A DNA stretch of 5,606 nt. It comes from Omnitrophica WOR_2 bacterium RIFCSPHIGHO2_02_FULL_67_20 (GTDB lineage: Bacteria; Omnitrophota; Gorgyraeia; Aquiviventales; Aquiviventaceae). The notes under the pieces are model-generated. The model was not told the DNA's origin. It worked only from the letters and a program-made list of their open reading frames with translations, and ran no database searches. This document shows positions 1-5,590 of this stretch, in pieces. How positions within the stretch are numbered: the first letter of the stretch is position 1; every line of letters begins with the position of its first letter. The position numbers and the translations under genes were made by a program. Where the stretch lies: assembly GCA_001805695.1 (NCBI GenBank), contig MHGT01000013.1:15362-20967 (forward strand), read 5' to 3'.

Positions 1-366
1 CTCGGTGCGCCGGTGCCGCAGCCGCAGCACCGCCCGGAGGCGGGCGGGCTCGCCCGGCTCGAAGAACCCCGTGGGGTCATGAGCCACGACCGCGTGCACC
101 CGGACCGGCTGGGGCTCCTCAGGGACCTGCGCCGCCAACCGGGCGTCGGGATGCGCCGACCAGGCCGCCACCCGCAGCGCGCCGAGGCAGCCCCAGAGCA
201 GGAGGAGGGCGATGATTCCAGACCGGGCATGCCTCCTTCCCCACAGCGCCACGCCGGCGCTCACGACGCCCACGACAACGAGACTCCATGGAGGAATCCA
301 CGCGGACATTCCGACGAGGATCCCCGCGAGGAACGCGAGCGTCACCGGCACGAGCGGCGCCTTCAT
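1..366 (-). CDS. comEC: ComEC/Rec2-family competence protein, N-terminal 122 residues (partial, runs off the left edge)
   Basis: ComEC is the inner-membrane channel that takes up single-stranded DNA in natural transformation. Reading the minus strand from the ATG at 366-364 gives 122 open codons to the window edge. The start (MKAPLVPVTLAFLAGILVG) is the typical ComEC opening. Hydrophobic segments lie near residues 5-21, 23-42 and 50-68. A soluble stretch with a PVRVHAVVAHDP-like strand follows near residues 86-98, which matches the DUF4131 N-terminal layout of the family. The competence domain and any metallo-beta-lactamase domain lie outside the window. The reading frame is open upstream as far as about 531 but has no ATG there, only GTG/TTG, so I keep the ATG. 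No clear Shine-Dalgarno precedes it. The start is about 50 bases past an intrinsic terminator. The segment is notably GC-rich (51 of 60 bases at 1-60). The call rests on the N-terminus only; another polytopic protein is possible. Confidence 0.78.
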   Translation of the reverse strand, partial: MKAPLVPVTLAFLAGILVGMSAWIPPWSLVVVGVVSAGVALWGRRHARSGIIALLLLWGCLGALRVAAWSAHPDARLAAQVPEEPQPVRVHAVVAHDPTGFFEPGEPARLRAVLRLRHRRTE

Positions 367-375
367 CCGGCTGTC

Positions 376-409
376 ATCGGCGTAATCAGCTTTTCCAATC
401 GGTGTAATC
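376..409. repeat. Pair of 12-base direct repeats upstream of comEC
   Basis: On the plus strand, atcggcgtaatc (376-387) and atcggtgtaatc (398-409) match at 11 of 12 positions and are offset by 22 bases, close to two helical turns. They fill the short space between the terminator T-tract and the comEC start, where an operator would sit. Two copies in one place could also be chance. Nothing else shows that a regulator binds here. Confidence 0.35.
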
Positions 410-415
410 ACACAC

Positions 416-450
416 AAAAAAACGCAGGGGAGAGCGTCTCTCTCCTGCGT
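416..450 (-). terminator. Rho-independent terminator ending the moaE-to-small-protein cluster
   Basis: On the minus strand the arms at 450-438 and 434-422 form a 13-position stem with one A-C mismatch (443/429) and a 3-base loop (437-435). A run of seven T follows directly (422-416, the first pairing within the stem). The outer seven pairs are ACGCAGG with CCTGCGT. Stem, tight loop and T-run make a textbook intrinsic terminator for leftward transcription. It lies 102 bases after the stop of the four-cysteine gene and before comEC. On the plus strand there is no T-run after the stem, so it is not bidirectional by sequence. Confidence 0.88.
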
Positions 451-473
451 GTCAGATTGTGGTGGAGCGACCA

Positions 474-525
474 CGTCGGCCGCCGCTAGCCGCCGGTACT
501 CCCTCCCTAAATACGGCGGCCGACG
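474..525. repeat. Perfect 12-bp GC-rich inverted repeat with 28-base loop
   Basis: On the plus strand cgtcggccgccg (474-485) is the exact reverse complement of cggcggccgacg (514-525). A second copy of the core, gccgccg (489-495), sits inside the loop, so the right arm can pair with either of two copies 10 bases apart. The two foldings exclude one another. It lies between the small gene's stop codon and the terminator, where it could protect the 3' end of the mRNA or form part of a leader for comEC. Confidence 0.7.
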
Positions 526-528
526 GCT

Positions 529-555
529 ATTTTACCACGGGATGTCTCCCGTCAC
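529..555 (-). promoter_or_regulatory. Candidate sigma-70-type extended -10 promoter
   Basis: On the minus strand TGGTAAAAT (537-529) gives a TAAAAT -10 box (534-529) with the TGn extension. A GTGACG box (555-550) matches four of six bases of the -35 consensus with a short 15-base spacer. Initiation would fall near 523-521, at the foot of the 12-bp hairpin, and the transcript would meet the terminator about 105 bases later. The -35 overlaps the stop codon of the four-cysteine gene. Short promoter matches occur by chance, so this is tentative. Confidence 0.3.
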
Positions 556-743
556 GCTCCAAAGGGCCATTCCCCGCCATCGACCGTGAAGGCGCAGTCG
601 TGCTCGAAGCAGGGCTCATGTTTGTCCAGGCAGTTGACAACCCTCCAGGTGCCGTCGGCCTGCTTCATGAGGATGGCCCACACTTCTTTTTTTAGGAAGG
701 GGCAGCGCCGAGGGACATGCTTCACATCAGGCCGATCATTCAT
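552..743 (-). CDS. Small four-cysteine protein, 63 residues, function unknown
   Basis: I do not recognise this protein. Reading from the ATG at 743-741, it has cysteines at 14, 38, 45 and 50 (RRC-P at the first, then N-C-x6-C-x4-C), a tryptophan-containing middle (W22, W33) and a GGEWPF tail. Four spaced cysteines plus His42 and His48 suggest a bound metal, such as zinc or an Fe-S cluster, or a redox role; that is inference. There is no signal peptide or membrane segment. The start is chosen because its ATG shares one base with the stop of the radical SAM gene (TGATG), which implies translational coupling. The frame also offers ATGs at 764 and 791, which would lie deep inside the upstream gene. 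The minus-strand GGTGAG about 12 bases upstream is only a weak ribosome site. Position as the last gene before a terminator supports it being real and tied to the radical SAM protein. Confidence 0.72.
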   Translation of the reverse strand: MNDRPDVKHVPRRCPFLKKEVWAILMKQADGTWRVVNCLDKHEPCFEHDCAFTVDGGEWPFGA

Positions 744-2494
744 CACGGACACGCGCTCACCCATTTGATGGGTGCAGGAGGAAACGTCCATTGCCGCCTG
801 TGAGATGACATTTGCTGATTCACTTCATAAAACGTCGGTGGTTCGTACGTCCATCCGGCTTTCAAACGCTTGTGTTCCGCTCGCAGCGTCGACCACACCA
901 GCCGTCCTGCCAACGGCGCCGCCAACCGGGCCTTGATGCCGATCTCCCGCTGAATCTCCTCCAGCAGGGCGCTGAGTTTCTTGAACAGCGGAGGGTTCAA
1001 TTCCCGAAACCATCGCCGGGCCGCCCAGAGTGTCGCAGGATACGTCACCACGAGCACTCTCGCCTCCCACGTAAAGCGATCCCGAATGCGCGGGTCGGGA
1101 TGATGCTTGTAGCGCTTCCATCCCGCCAGGACCGTCCGCGCAATGCGCAACACACTCGGGCCGTTGATCTCGAAATCCCGCCGAAACGCCTTCAGAATGA
1201 ACTCGGTTTCTTGCCCTCGCTTGATATGAGGATGCCGGTGCCTGAAGATGGACTGACCGTGCACATCCCCTTCCTGGTATTCATCGGGATCTAAGAGCGT
1301 CTGGTTGGCCAGGTGCTCCGCATAGAGCGCGGTGCCGGGAATGGGCGTATAGAGCATGAACTGGTGAAAGTCGCTGGCATGGCTGACGGCGTGCTCGATC
1401 ACCTCATCGATGTTCTCCGGAGTATGCTCCTCAAGCCCGATGATGCTGGAGCCCAGGACCCGGATCCCGTGTGACTGGAGGGTGCGCACCAAGGCGCGGG
1501 TATCAATGCCCTGCAATTTGGCGTAGCGGCTGTTCTTGCCCTCCAGCCCCATCCAGACCCATGAGATGCCCAGCCGCACCAGTTGTTCGATGGGGTAGGA
1601 TCGCACCACGTGCGCCGAGCTGAAGACGTACAGCGACCACGACTTGCCGTGTTCCTCGATCAGCTCCAAGAGCCGCAGGGCGCGCTTTTTGTGCAGCAGG
1701 AAGTTCTCATCCATGACAAAGAAGGAGCGGACCCGCATGCGCTGTTCGATGCCGCACATGATCTCGAACAACTCATCGCCGGTCTCATAGAAATTGATGA
1801 ACTTGCCCTTGCCCCCGAACATCGCGGAGGTCGCGCAGAAATTGCATCCCATCGGGCAGCCGACGGAGGGGAGCAGGGTGGCGGCCACGTCGCGCCCGCT
1901 GTTTTTCACACCGAGCCCCATCGTCCGCGTGCCGATGGCGGAGGAGATCAGCGGATGACGGATCGGCTGCGTGACATCCTCGCCCAGGAACCGGCGAAAC
2001 CACCGCACGCCTTCCCCTCGGACAATGTGGTCTGCGTCAACGCGCTCCTGGAGCTTCGGCGCGTTGGCGATATGCCCCCCCACGACAACGGTGGCGCGAG
2101 GCAAGTATTCCCGAACCAGGCTGCACATCTTCTTGACCTTTTCGAGATTCGGCAAAATCGAGCTGATCCCGACAATGTCATACTCGTAACTGCGCAGCTC
2201 GCTGATAAAGCGATCCAGCGTCGGGAAATCCAACAGGGTGCAGGGGGCGCCGATATTGGTCTGGACCAGCATGATGCCCCACGAGCGATGGAACATGCGC
2301 AAGGAAAACGGCCCCTCCGCGCGTGTGACCTGATTCTGATACAGCTCCATCGGATTCACGGCCCGGCTGCCGTACTCATCATCCCGGGCATATGGGCCAA
2401 ACACGCTGGTCAGCAAGATCTTGGCGCGCGAACCCAGCGGATGGACAGCGGCCGGATCACGGACCGCGTGGAGCGCGTGCTCATTGGCGTCCAT
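743..2494 (-). CDS. B12-binding-fold radical SAM protein, 583 residues, substrate unknown
   Basis: Radical SAM enzymes cleave S-adenosylmethionine at a [4Fe-4S] cluster to start radical chemistry. The cluster motif is C213-x3-C217-x2-C220 (GCPMGCNFC), starting a TIM-barrel core of about residues 205-430 that includes FVMDENFLLHKKRA (259-272), WMGLEGK (314-320) and SSIIGLEEHTPENID (349-363). The N-terminal part (about 25-170) has the alternating pattern of a cobalamin-binding Rossmann fold (DIVGISSILPNLEKV at 106-120, VVVGGHIANA at 136-145) but lacks the DxHxxG lower-ligand motif, as many members of this class do. About 150 residues follow the core (roughly 430-583) with no motif I can name. 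AGGA-like GAGGA at 2505-2501 sits 6 bases before the ATG, which supports the start. The gene begins 18 bases after the PLP enzyme and its stop overlaps the start of the four-cysteine gene. Methylation or another alkyl transfer is typical for the class, but the substrate cannot be read from the sequence. Confidence 0.9.
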   Translation of the reverse strand: MDANEHALHAVRDPAAVHPLGSRAKILLTSVFGPYARDDEYGSRAVNPMELYQNQVTRAEGPFSLRMFHRSWGIMLVQTNIGAPCTLLDFPTLDRFISELRSYEYDIVGISSILPNLEKVKKMCSLVREYLPRATVVVGGHIANAPKLQERVDADHIVRGEGVRWFRRFLGEDVTQPIRHPLISSAIGTRTMGLGVKNSGRDVAATLLPSVGCPMGCNFCATSAMFGGKGKFINFYETGDELFEIMCGIEQRMRVRSFFVMDENFLLHKKRALRLLELIEEHGKSWSLYVFSSAHVVRSYPIEQLVRLGISWVWMGLEGKNSRYAKLQGIDTRALVRTLQSHGIRVLGSSIIGLEEHTPENIDEVIEHAVSHASDFHQFMLYTPIPGTALYAEHLANQTLLDPDEYQEGDVHGQSIFRHRHPHIKRGQETEFILKAFRRDFEINGPSVLRIARTVLAGWKRYKHHPDPRIRDRFTWEARVLVVTYPATLWAARRWFRELNPPLFKKLSALLEEIQREIGIKARLAAPLAGRLVWSTLRAEHKRLKAGWTYEPPTFYEVNQQMSSHRRQWTFPPAPIKWVSACP

Positions 2495-2512
2495 GCGATT
2501 TCCTCATCTTCA

Positions 2513-3724
2513 TCATCCCGCTACTCCCTCTGCAGTGGCCTGGGAGGAGGGTATCGCCCTCCTCCCCGTGTGGCCAGCTAGCTCATCCGCGGCATCTCGC
2601 AAGGCCTCAACACAGCGATCGATCTCCCCTGGAGGCGTAAAGTAGCCCGGGCTGATCCGGACGGTCCCCTCAGGGAATGTCCCGATGGCTTGATGCGCAC
2701 ACGGGGCGCAGTGCAGCCCGGCCCGGACCGCGATGCCGTGGGTGCGATCGAGCCACTCCGCCACAGCGGCGGGTGAACAACCCGCGATATTCACGGAGAC
2801 GACCGCGATACGGTGCTCCAGTGAAGAGGGGCCATAGACCGTGATGTGCTCATGTGCACGCAGCCCGTCAAGGAGCCGCTTCGTCAATGACAGCTCATGA
2901 GCCCGAATCCACGCGACACCGTACTGCAAAATGAACTGGACCGATTCACGAAGCCCCGCGAGCCCCAAGGTGTTGGGCGAGCCGGCTTCCAGGCTGTACG
3001 GCAGCGCCTCGGGCTGAAGCGGCAGTTCTGACAGCACCCCGGTCCCGCCTTCGCGCCACGGAGTGAGCTGCGTGCGTGGCCCGACGCAGAGCCCGCCAGT
3101 TCCCGGCAGTCCCAAGAGCGCCTTGTGCCCTGGAAAAGCCAACAAGTCGATGCAGGCGTCCTCCACATCAATGGGAACAGCGCCTGCTGTCTGGGCGGCA
3201 TCGACCAAGAACACCGCCCCGTGCTCCCGCACCATACGCCCGATCTGGGCAACAGGCTGCAGCGAGCCCGTCACATTCGACGCGTGAAGAACCGCCACCA
3301 GTTTCGTGCGAGCCGACAGCGCTCTCTGGATGTCAGCTGGGTCGATGAATCCCTCGGAAGAAGCCGCAACCCGGGTCACCTGGATCAGCCCCTTGCGCTC
3401 CAGCCGATTCAGCGGGCGCGCGACGGAGTTGTGTTCGAGGACCGTCGTCACCACATGGTCGCCGGGCCGCAGGCTGCCCTTGATGGCCATGTTGAGCGCA
3501 TCGGTGGCGTTGAGCGTAAAGATGATGCGGCGCGGCTCCTTCACGCCAAACAGCTCCGCCAACAGCGCTCGGGTCTCCTCCAATACCGCCTCCGCCTCTT
3601 TCGCCATCCGGTAACTGCCCCGGCCCGGGCAGCCGCCAAACCGCTCCAGGTACCCCCGCAGTCGTTCGTAGACCCGCGGCGGCTTTGGAAACGATGTCGC
3701 TGCATTGTCCAGGTACACGGCCAT
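2513..3724 (-). CDS. Class V PLP-dependent enzyme, cysteine-desulfurase family (NifS/SufS-like), 403 residues
   Basis: Members of this family use pyridoxal phosphate to remove sulfur (or selenium) from cysteine (or selenocysteine) and hold it as a persulfide. Counting from the ATG at 3724, the protein opens with the subfamily signature YLDNAATSFPKPP (4-16). His98 (LEHN) is in place to stack on the cofactor. Asp175 and Gln178 (VDAAQ) contact the pyridine ring, and Lys201 in PGHKALLGLPGTGG forms the Schiff base. The candidate catalytic cysteine is Cys339 in RAGLHCAPCAHQAIGT, with a second cysteine at 342. The end of the fold (GTVRISPGYFTPPGEID) is present, so it is full length, with about 20 extra polar residues at the C-terminus. 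A GTG at 3727 is an alternative start; GAGAGG on the minus strand lies about 8 bases before it. A 73-base gap separates it from mobA. Next to Moco genes it may supply sulfur for cofactor sulfuration or other thiolation; this is inferred, and it could equally serve Fe-S assembly. Confidence 0.9.
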   Translation of the reverse strand: MAVYLDNAATSFPKPPRVYERLRGYLERFGGCPGRGSYRMAKEAEAVLEETRALLAELFGVKEPRRIIFTLNATDALNMAIKGSLRPGDHVVTTVLEHNSVARPLNRLERKGLIQVTRVAASSEGFIDPADIQRALSARTKLVAVLHASNVTGSLQPVAQIGRMVREHGAVFLVDAAQTAGAVPIDVEDACIDLLAFPGHKALLGLPGTGGLCVGPRTQLTPWREGGTGVLSELPLQPEALPYSLEAGSPNTLGLAGLRESVQFILQYGVAWIRAHELSLTKRLLDGLRAHEHITVYGPSSLEHRIAVVSVNIAGCSPAAVAEWLDRTHGIAVRAGLHCAPCAHQAIGTFPEGTVRISPGYFTPPGEIDRCVEALRDAADELAGHTGRRAIPSSQATAEGVAG

Positions 3725-3797
3725 CACCTTGAGCGCCTCTCCAGCTTAGCTTCATAGGCTATTGCAAACTCGAAAGAGGTTCTATGAGCCGCGTCAG

Positions 3798-4388
3798 TCA
3801 ACCGGACATGCGGCGTGCCGTTGCATAATCTTCCGGCGTATTCACATTGAAGAAGCTGCGGGCTTCCGGATCGAGCCGTGCGATCTGTTCGGGCCCGATG
3901 ACGCGAGCGCGCACGTTCGGCACGAGGGCGCGGAGATCCCACTGCTGCATGCGGAGTTGCTCCTCAATAGCCGGTAAGACAGGCTTGCGGTAGACCGCAT
4001 GGAGGGGCTGTAGCCCCTCGCGCGTTCGGGGAATGACCAGATCCCACCCCTCGGCCTGCCGGATGAGAAATTGGATGAGCGCCGGATTCAACAATGGCGC
4101 GTCGCAGGCACAGACGAAACACTGCTCATGTGCCGCAAGTGTGAGACCCGTGTAGAGTCCCCCAAGCGCATGCGCACCCAGGACGAGATCCTCCACGACG
4201 CGGGCGTGTAGATAGGAAAAGGGGGCTGCGTCCTTCGCCGCCACGATGATCTCATCGGTGACGGGCCGCAGCGTATCAATAATATGCTCAATCAAGGTGC
4301 GATCGCCCCATGGCAGATGCGCTTTGTCTTGGCCCATGCGCCTGCTTGCGCCGCCGGCCAAGATGACTCCGGTGACCGCTTTAGTCAT
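3798..4388 (-). CDS. mobA: Molybdenum cofactor guanylyltransferase MobA, 196 residues
   Basis: MobA transfers GMP from GTP to Mo-molybdopterin in the cytoplasm, giving the guanine dinucleotide cofactor used by DMSO-reductase-type enzymes such as nitrate reductases and formate dehydrogenases. The nucleotide-binding signature LAGGASRRMGQDK covers residues 10-22, with Lys22 as the conserved lysine. CACDAPLL (93-100) holds Asp96, the expected Mg-binding residue. GGLYTGL (76-82) is the guanine-side loop, and the C-terminal NVNTPED motif is intact. Length fits the family (about 190-200). The ATG at 4388 is chosen over the longer frame to 4484 because the protein signature begins there and AGGA lies 6 bases upstream. 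The start overlaps the tatC stop by 8 bases. Related enzymes transfer CMP (MocA) or act on other sugars; the Moco neighbours favour MobA. Confidence 0.9.
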   Translation of the reverse strand: MTKAVTGVILAGGASRRMGQDKAHLPWGDRTLIEHIIDTLRPVTDEIIVAAKDAAPFSYLHARVVEDLVLGAHALGGLYTGLTLAAHEQCFVCACDAPLLNPALIQFLIRQAEGWDLVIPRTREGLQPLHAVYRKPVLPAIEEQLRMQQWDLRALVPNVRARVIGPEQIARLDPEARSFFNVNTPEDYATARRMSG

Positions 4389-5139
4389 TGGAGGTCCTGC
4401 GAGATGCTGAGAAGCCCGTGACCCAGATTGAGAGCTCGTACAGGGCGAGCATCGGCACCGCCAGCAGCAGGAGCGTGGCCACATCTGCGGTGGGTGTCAG
4501 GATGGCGGCAGCGACGATGATGGCGACAACAGCGTGGCGCCATTTCTGGCGCAGCATGCGTGAGCTCACCAGTCCGAGCCGTGCCAGGACGAACATGACC
4601 AGCGGCAACTGGAACGCCAGGCCGCACGACAGGATCACCATGGTCGTAAAGGAGAGGTACCGGCTGATGGACATGACCGGTTCCAACTGATCGCGACCAA
4701 AGCTTAAGAGGAACCTCAGCGACACAGGCAGCAACGCCCAGTAGGCAAACGCGCCGCCGGCCAAGAACAATAGGCTCCCCCCCCAGATGAACCCAAACCC
4801 GTAACGCCGCTCACGAGCGGTCAGGCCCGGGCTGATAAACGCCCACACCTGAGCGAGGATCACGGGGGCCGAGAGGAACAACCCGACCGTGATCGCCACT
4901 TTCATGTAGGCCAGAAACGCTTCAGGAGGGCTGAAGAAGACGAGCCGCCCAAGCGCAGGACCGGCCGGTCGCTTGAGCCACTCAATCAGGCGGCCGGTCC
5001 AGGCAAAACTGATCATGGATGCCAGAGTGATGACGACCAGGCACCCCCATAAGCGTTTCCTCAGCTCTTCCAGGTGTCCGACGATGGGAAGCCGCCGCGC
5101 GTTGAGCGCGCGCTGGCGGGGTCCCTCGGCAGACGCCAT
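4381..5139 (-). CDS. tatC: Sec-independent (twin-arginine) translocase subunit TatC, 252 residues
   Basis: TatC is the inner-membrane receptor for twin-arginine signal peptides and exports folded, often cofactor-loaded, proteins. Six membrane segments are visible, at about residues 31-48, 77-98, 116-137, 161-186, 203-215 and 221-240. Family motifs are present: GHLEELRKRL (21-30), FFSPPEAF (68-75), SAPVILAQVWAFISPGLTARER (90-111, with Glu110), TPTADVATLLLLAVPMLALYE (215-235, with Asp219). The usual FE-x-P after the fourth segment reads FQLP (176-179), so Gln177 replaces a glutamate that matters for function in E. coli TatC. In-frame ATGs at 5175 and 5205 would add 12 or 22 polar residues and overlap moaE. 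None of the three has a good Shine-Dalgarno. I choose 5139, which starts 16 bases after the moaE stop and gives the usual family length. Placement between moaE and mobA suggests coordinated making and export of molybdoenzymes. TatA/TatB are not in view. Confidence 0.92.
   Translation of the reverse strand: MASAEGPRQRALNARRLPIVGHLEELRKRLWGCLVVITLASMISFAWTGRLIEWLKRPAGPALGRLVFFSPPEAFLAYMKVAITVGLFLSAPVILAQVWAFISPGLTARERRYGFGFIWGGSLLFLAGGAFAYWALLPVSLRFLLSFGRDQLEPVMSISRYLSFTTMVILSCGLAFQLPLVMFVLARLGLVSSRMLRQKWRHAVVAIIVAAAILTPTADVATLLLLAVPMLALYELSIWVTGFSASRRTSND
4395..4398 (-). promoter_or_regulatory. Ribosome binding site of mobA (AGGA)
   Basis: Minus-strand AGGA lies 6 bases before the ATG at 4388 and inside the end of tatC. 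It decides the mobA start against the upstream in-frame ATG at 4484, whose extra 32 residues are tatC read out of frame. Confidence 0.6.
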
Positions 5140-5155
5140 CCTGGTTGTCGATGGC

Positions 5156-5590
5156 TCAGTCACTGGAGTGTCCATGGATGCAGGGCGCGTGCAGGCGCGT
5201 GCCATCAGCGGCTATCGCAGTCTTCCAAATGGGAGCCTCGCGCTTGATCTCATCGATCAGAAACTGGCAAGCTTCGAAGGCTTCACGCCGATGCTCGGCG
5301 CGCACGCCGACGAATAACGCCAGGCGCCCCACCGGGATGCGGCCAACGCGATGTGTCACGCAGACCTCACGGACCGGCCAGCGCTGCCTGGCCTGCTCGA
5401 CCAGCCGCGCGATGACGCGCTCGGCCATCGGCGCATAGGTTTCATACTCCAGGCACGCGATCGGCGCACCCCCTTCCTCGCGGCGGACAAGACCCTGGAA
5501 CTCCACCGACGCACCCTCCACTCCTTCTATCGGGCAGGCGCGCCAGTCCGCGATGTCGATGGGATGGTCGGTCACGTACGGCATGGTCAC
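5156..5590 (-). CDS. moaE: Molybdopterin synthase catalytic subunit MoaE, 144 residues
   Basis: MoaE, with the sulfur carrier MoaD, inserts two sulfurs into cyclic pyranopterin monophosphate to form molybdopterin in the cytoplasm. Family landmarks are in order: GASVEFQGLVRREEGG (26-41), LEYETYAPMAERVI (47-60), RWPVREVCVTHRVGRIPVG (70-88), EHRREAFEACQFLIDEIKREAPIWK (99-123). Lys116 and Lys123 match the active-site lysines of the family (E. coli Lys119 and Lys126), and Arg101 in the HRxxAF motif is present. Two starts are possible: GTG at 5590 and ATG at 5584. The GTG would overlap a TGA (5589-5587) in the frame behind it as GTGA, the usual 4-base coupling to an upstream gene, so I keep it, but the ATG is also reasonable. 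AGGTGG lies 4 bases before the GTG and 10 before the ATG. MoaD is not in the window. Confidence 0.93.
   Translation of the reverse strand: MTMPYVTDHPIDIADWRACPIEGVEGASVEFQGLVRREEGGAPIACLEYETYAPMAERVIARLVEQARQRWPVREVCVTHRVGRIPVGRLALFVGVRAEHRREAFEACQFLIDEIKREAPIWKTAIAADGTRLHAPCIHGHSSD

Larger units (their letters stand above)
416..525 (-). promoter_or_regulatory. Possible structured leader or small RNA between the operon and comEC
   Basis: This roughly 110-base interval has no coding sequence but three successive potential hairpins on the minus strand: a 12-bp perfect stem (525-514 with 485-474), a 4-bp stem (474-471 with 465-462) that abuts it, and the terminator stem (450-422). A plausible promoter lies just upstream (-10 at 534-529). 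The loop of the first hairpin holds GGGAGGG (about 507-501), which could pair with CTCTCCC of the terminator's 3' arm (seven pairs including one G-U). That would be a possible antiterminator. The architecture (promoter, structure, terminator, then gene) resembles an attenuator or a free small RNA. It matches no RNA family I recognise, and it may be only the operon's 3' untranslated region. Confidence 0.3.

Noticed and set aside
13..489. 158-codon open frame on the plus strand
   Set aside because: It is antisense to the comEC N-terminus and the terminator region. The product is rich in Arg, Pro and His with no domain, typical of a shadow frame in GC-rich DNA.
474..525. Integron attC site or recombination site
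   Set aside because: The inverted repeat lacks the conserved core sites of attC, and no integrase or cassette structure is nearby.
744..791. 16-residue extension of the four-cysteine protein to an ATG at 791
   Set aside because: It would overlap the radical SAM gene by 49 bases. The ATG at 743 overlaps the stop by one base, the usual coupled arrangement, although the longer form cannot be excluded.
1583..2581. 332-codon open frame on the plus strand
   Set aside because: It is fully antisense to the radical SAM gene, whose minus-strand protein has clear motifs. The plus product has no recognisable domain.
3125..3757. 210-codon open frame on the plus strand
   Set aside because: It is antisense to the PLP enzyme, which has all catalytic motifs. 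The plus product looks like composition-driven sequence.
3725..3797. Internal promoter or terminator between mobA and the PLP gene
   Set aside because: TTGACT occurs on the minus strand near 3802-3797 but no -10 lies at a suitable distance. A 6-bp inverted repeat (3752-3757 with 3782-3787) has a long loop and no T-run.
4389..4484. N-terminal extension of mobA to an ATG at 4484
   Set aside because: The extra residues are Cys/Ser/Arg-rich and correspond to tatC read in another frame. The MobA signature and a ribosome site fit the ATG at 4388.
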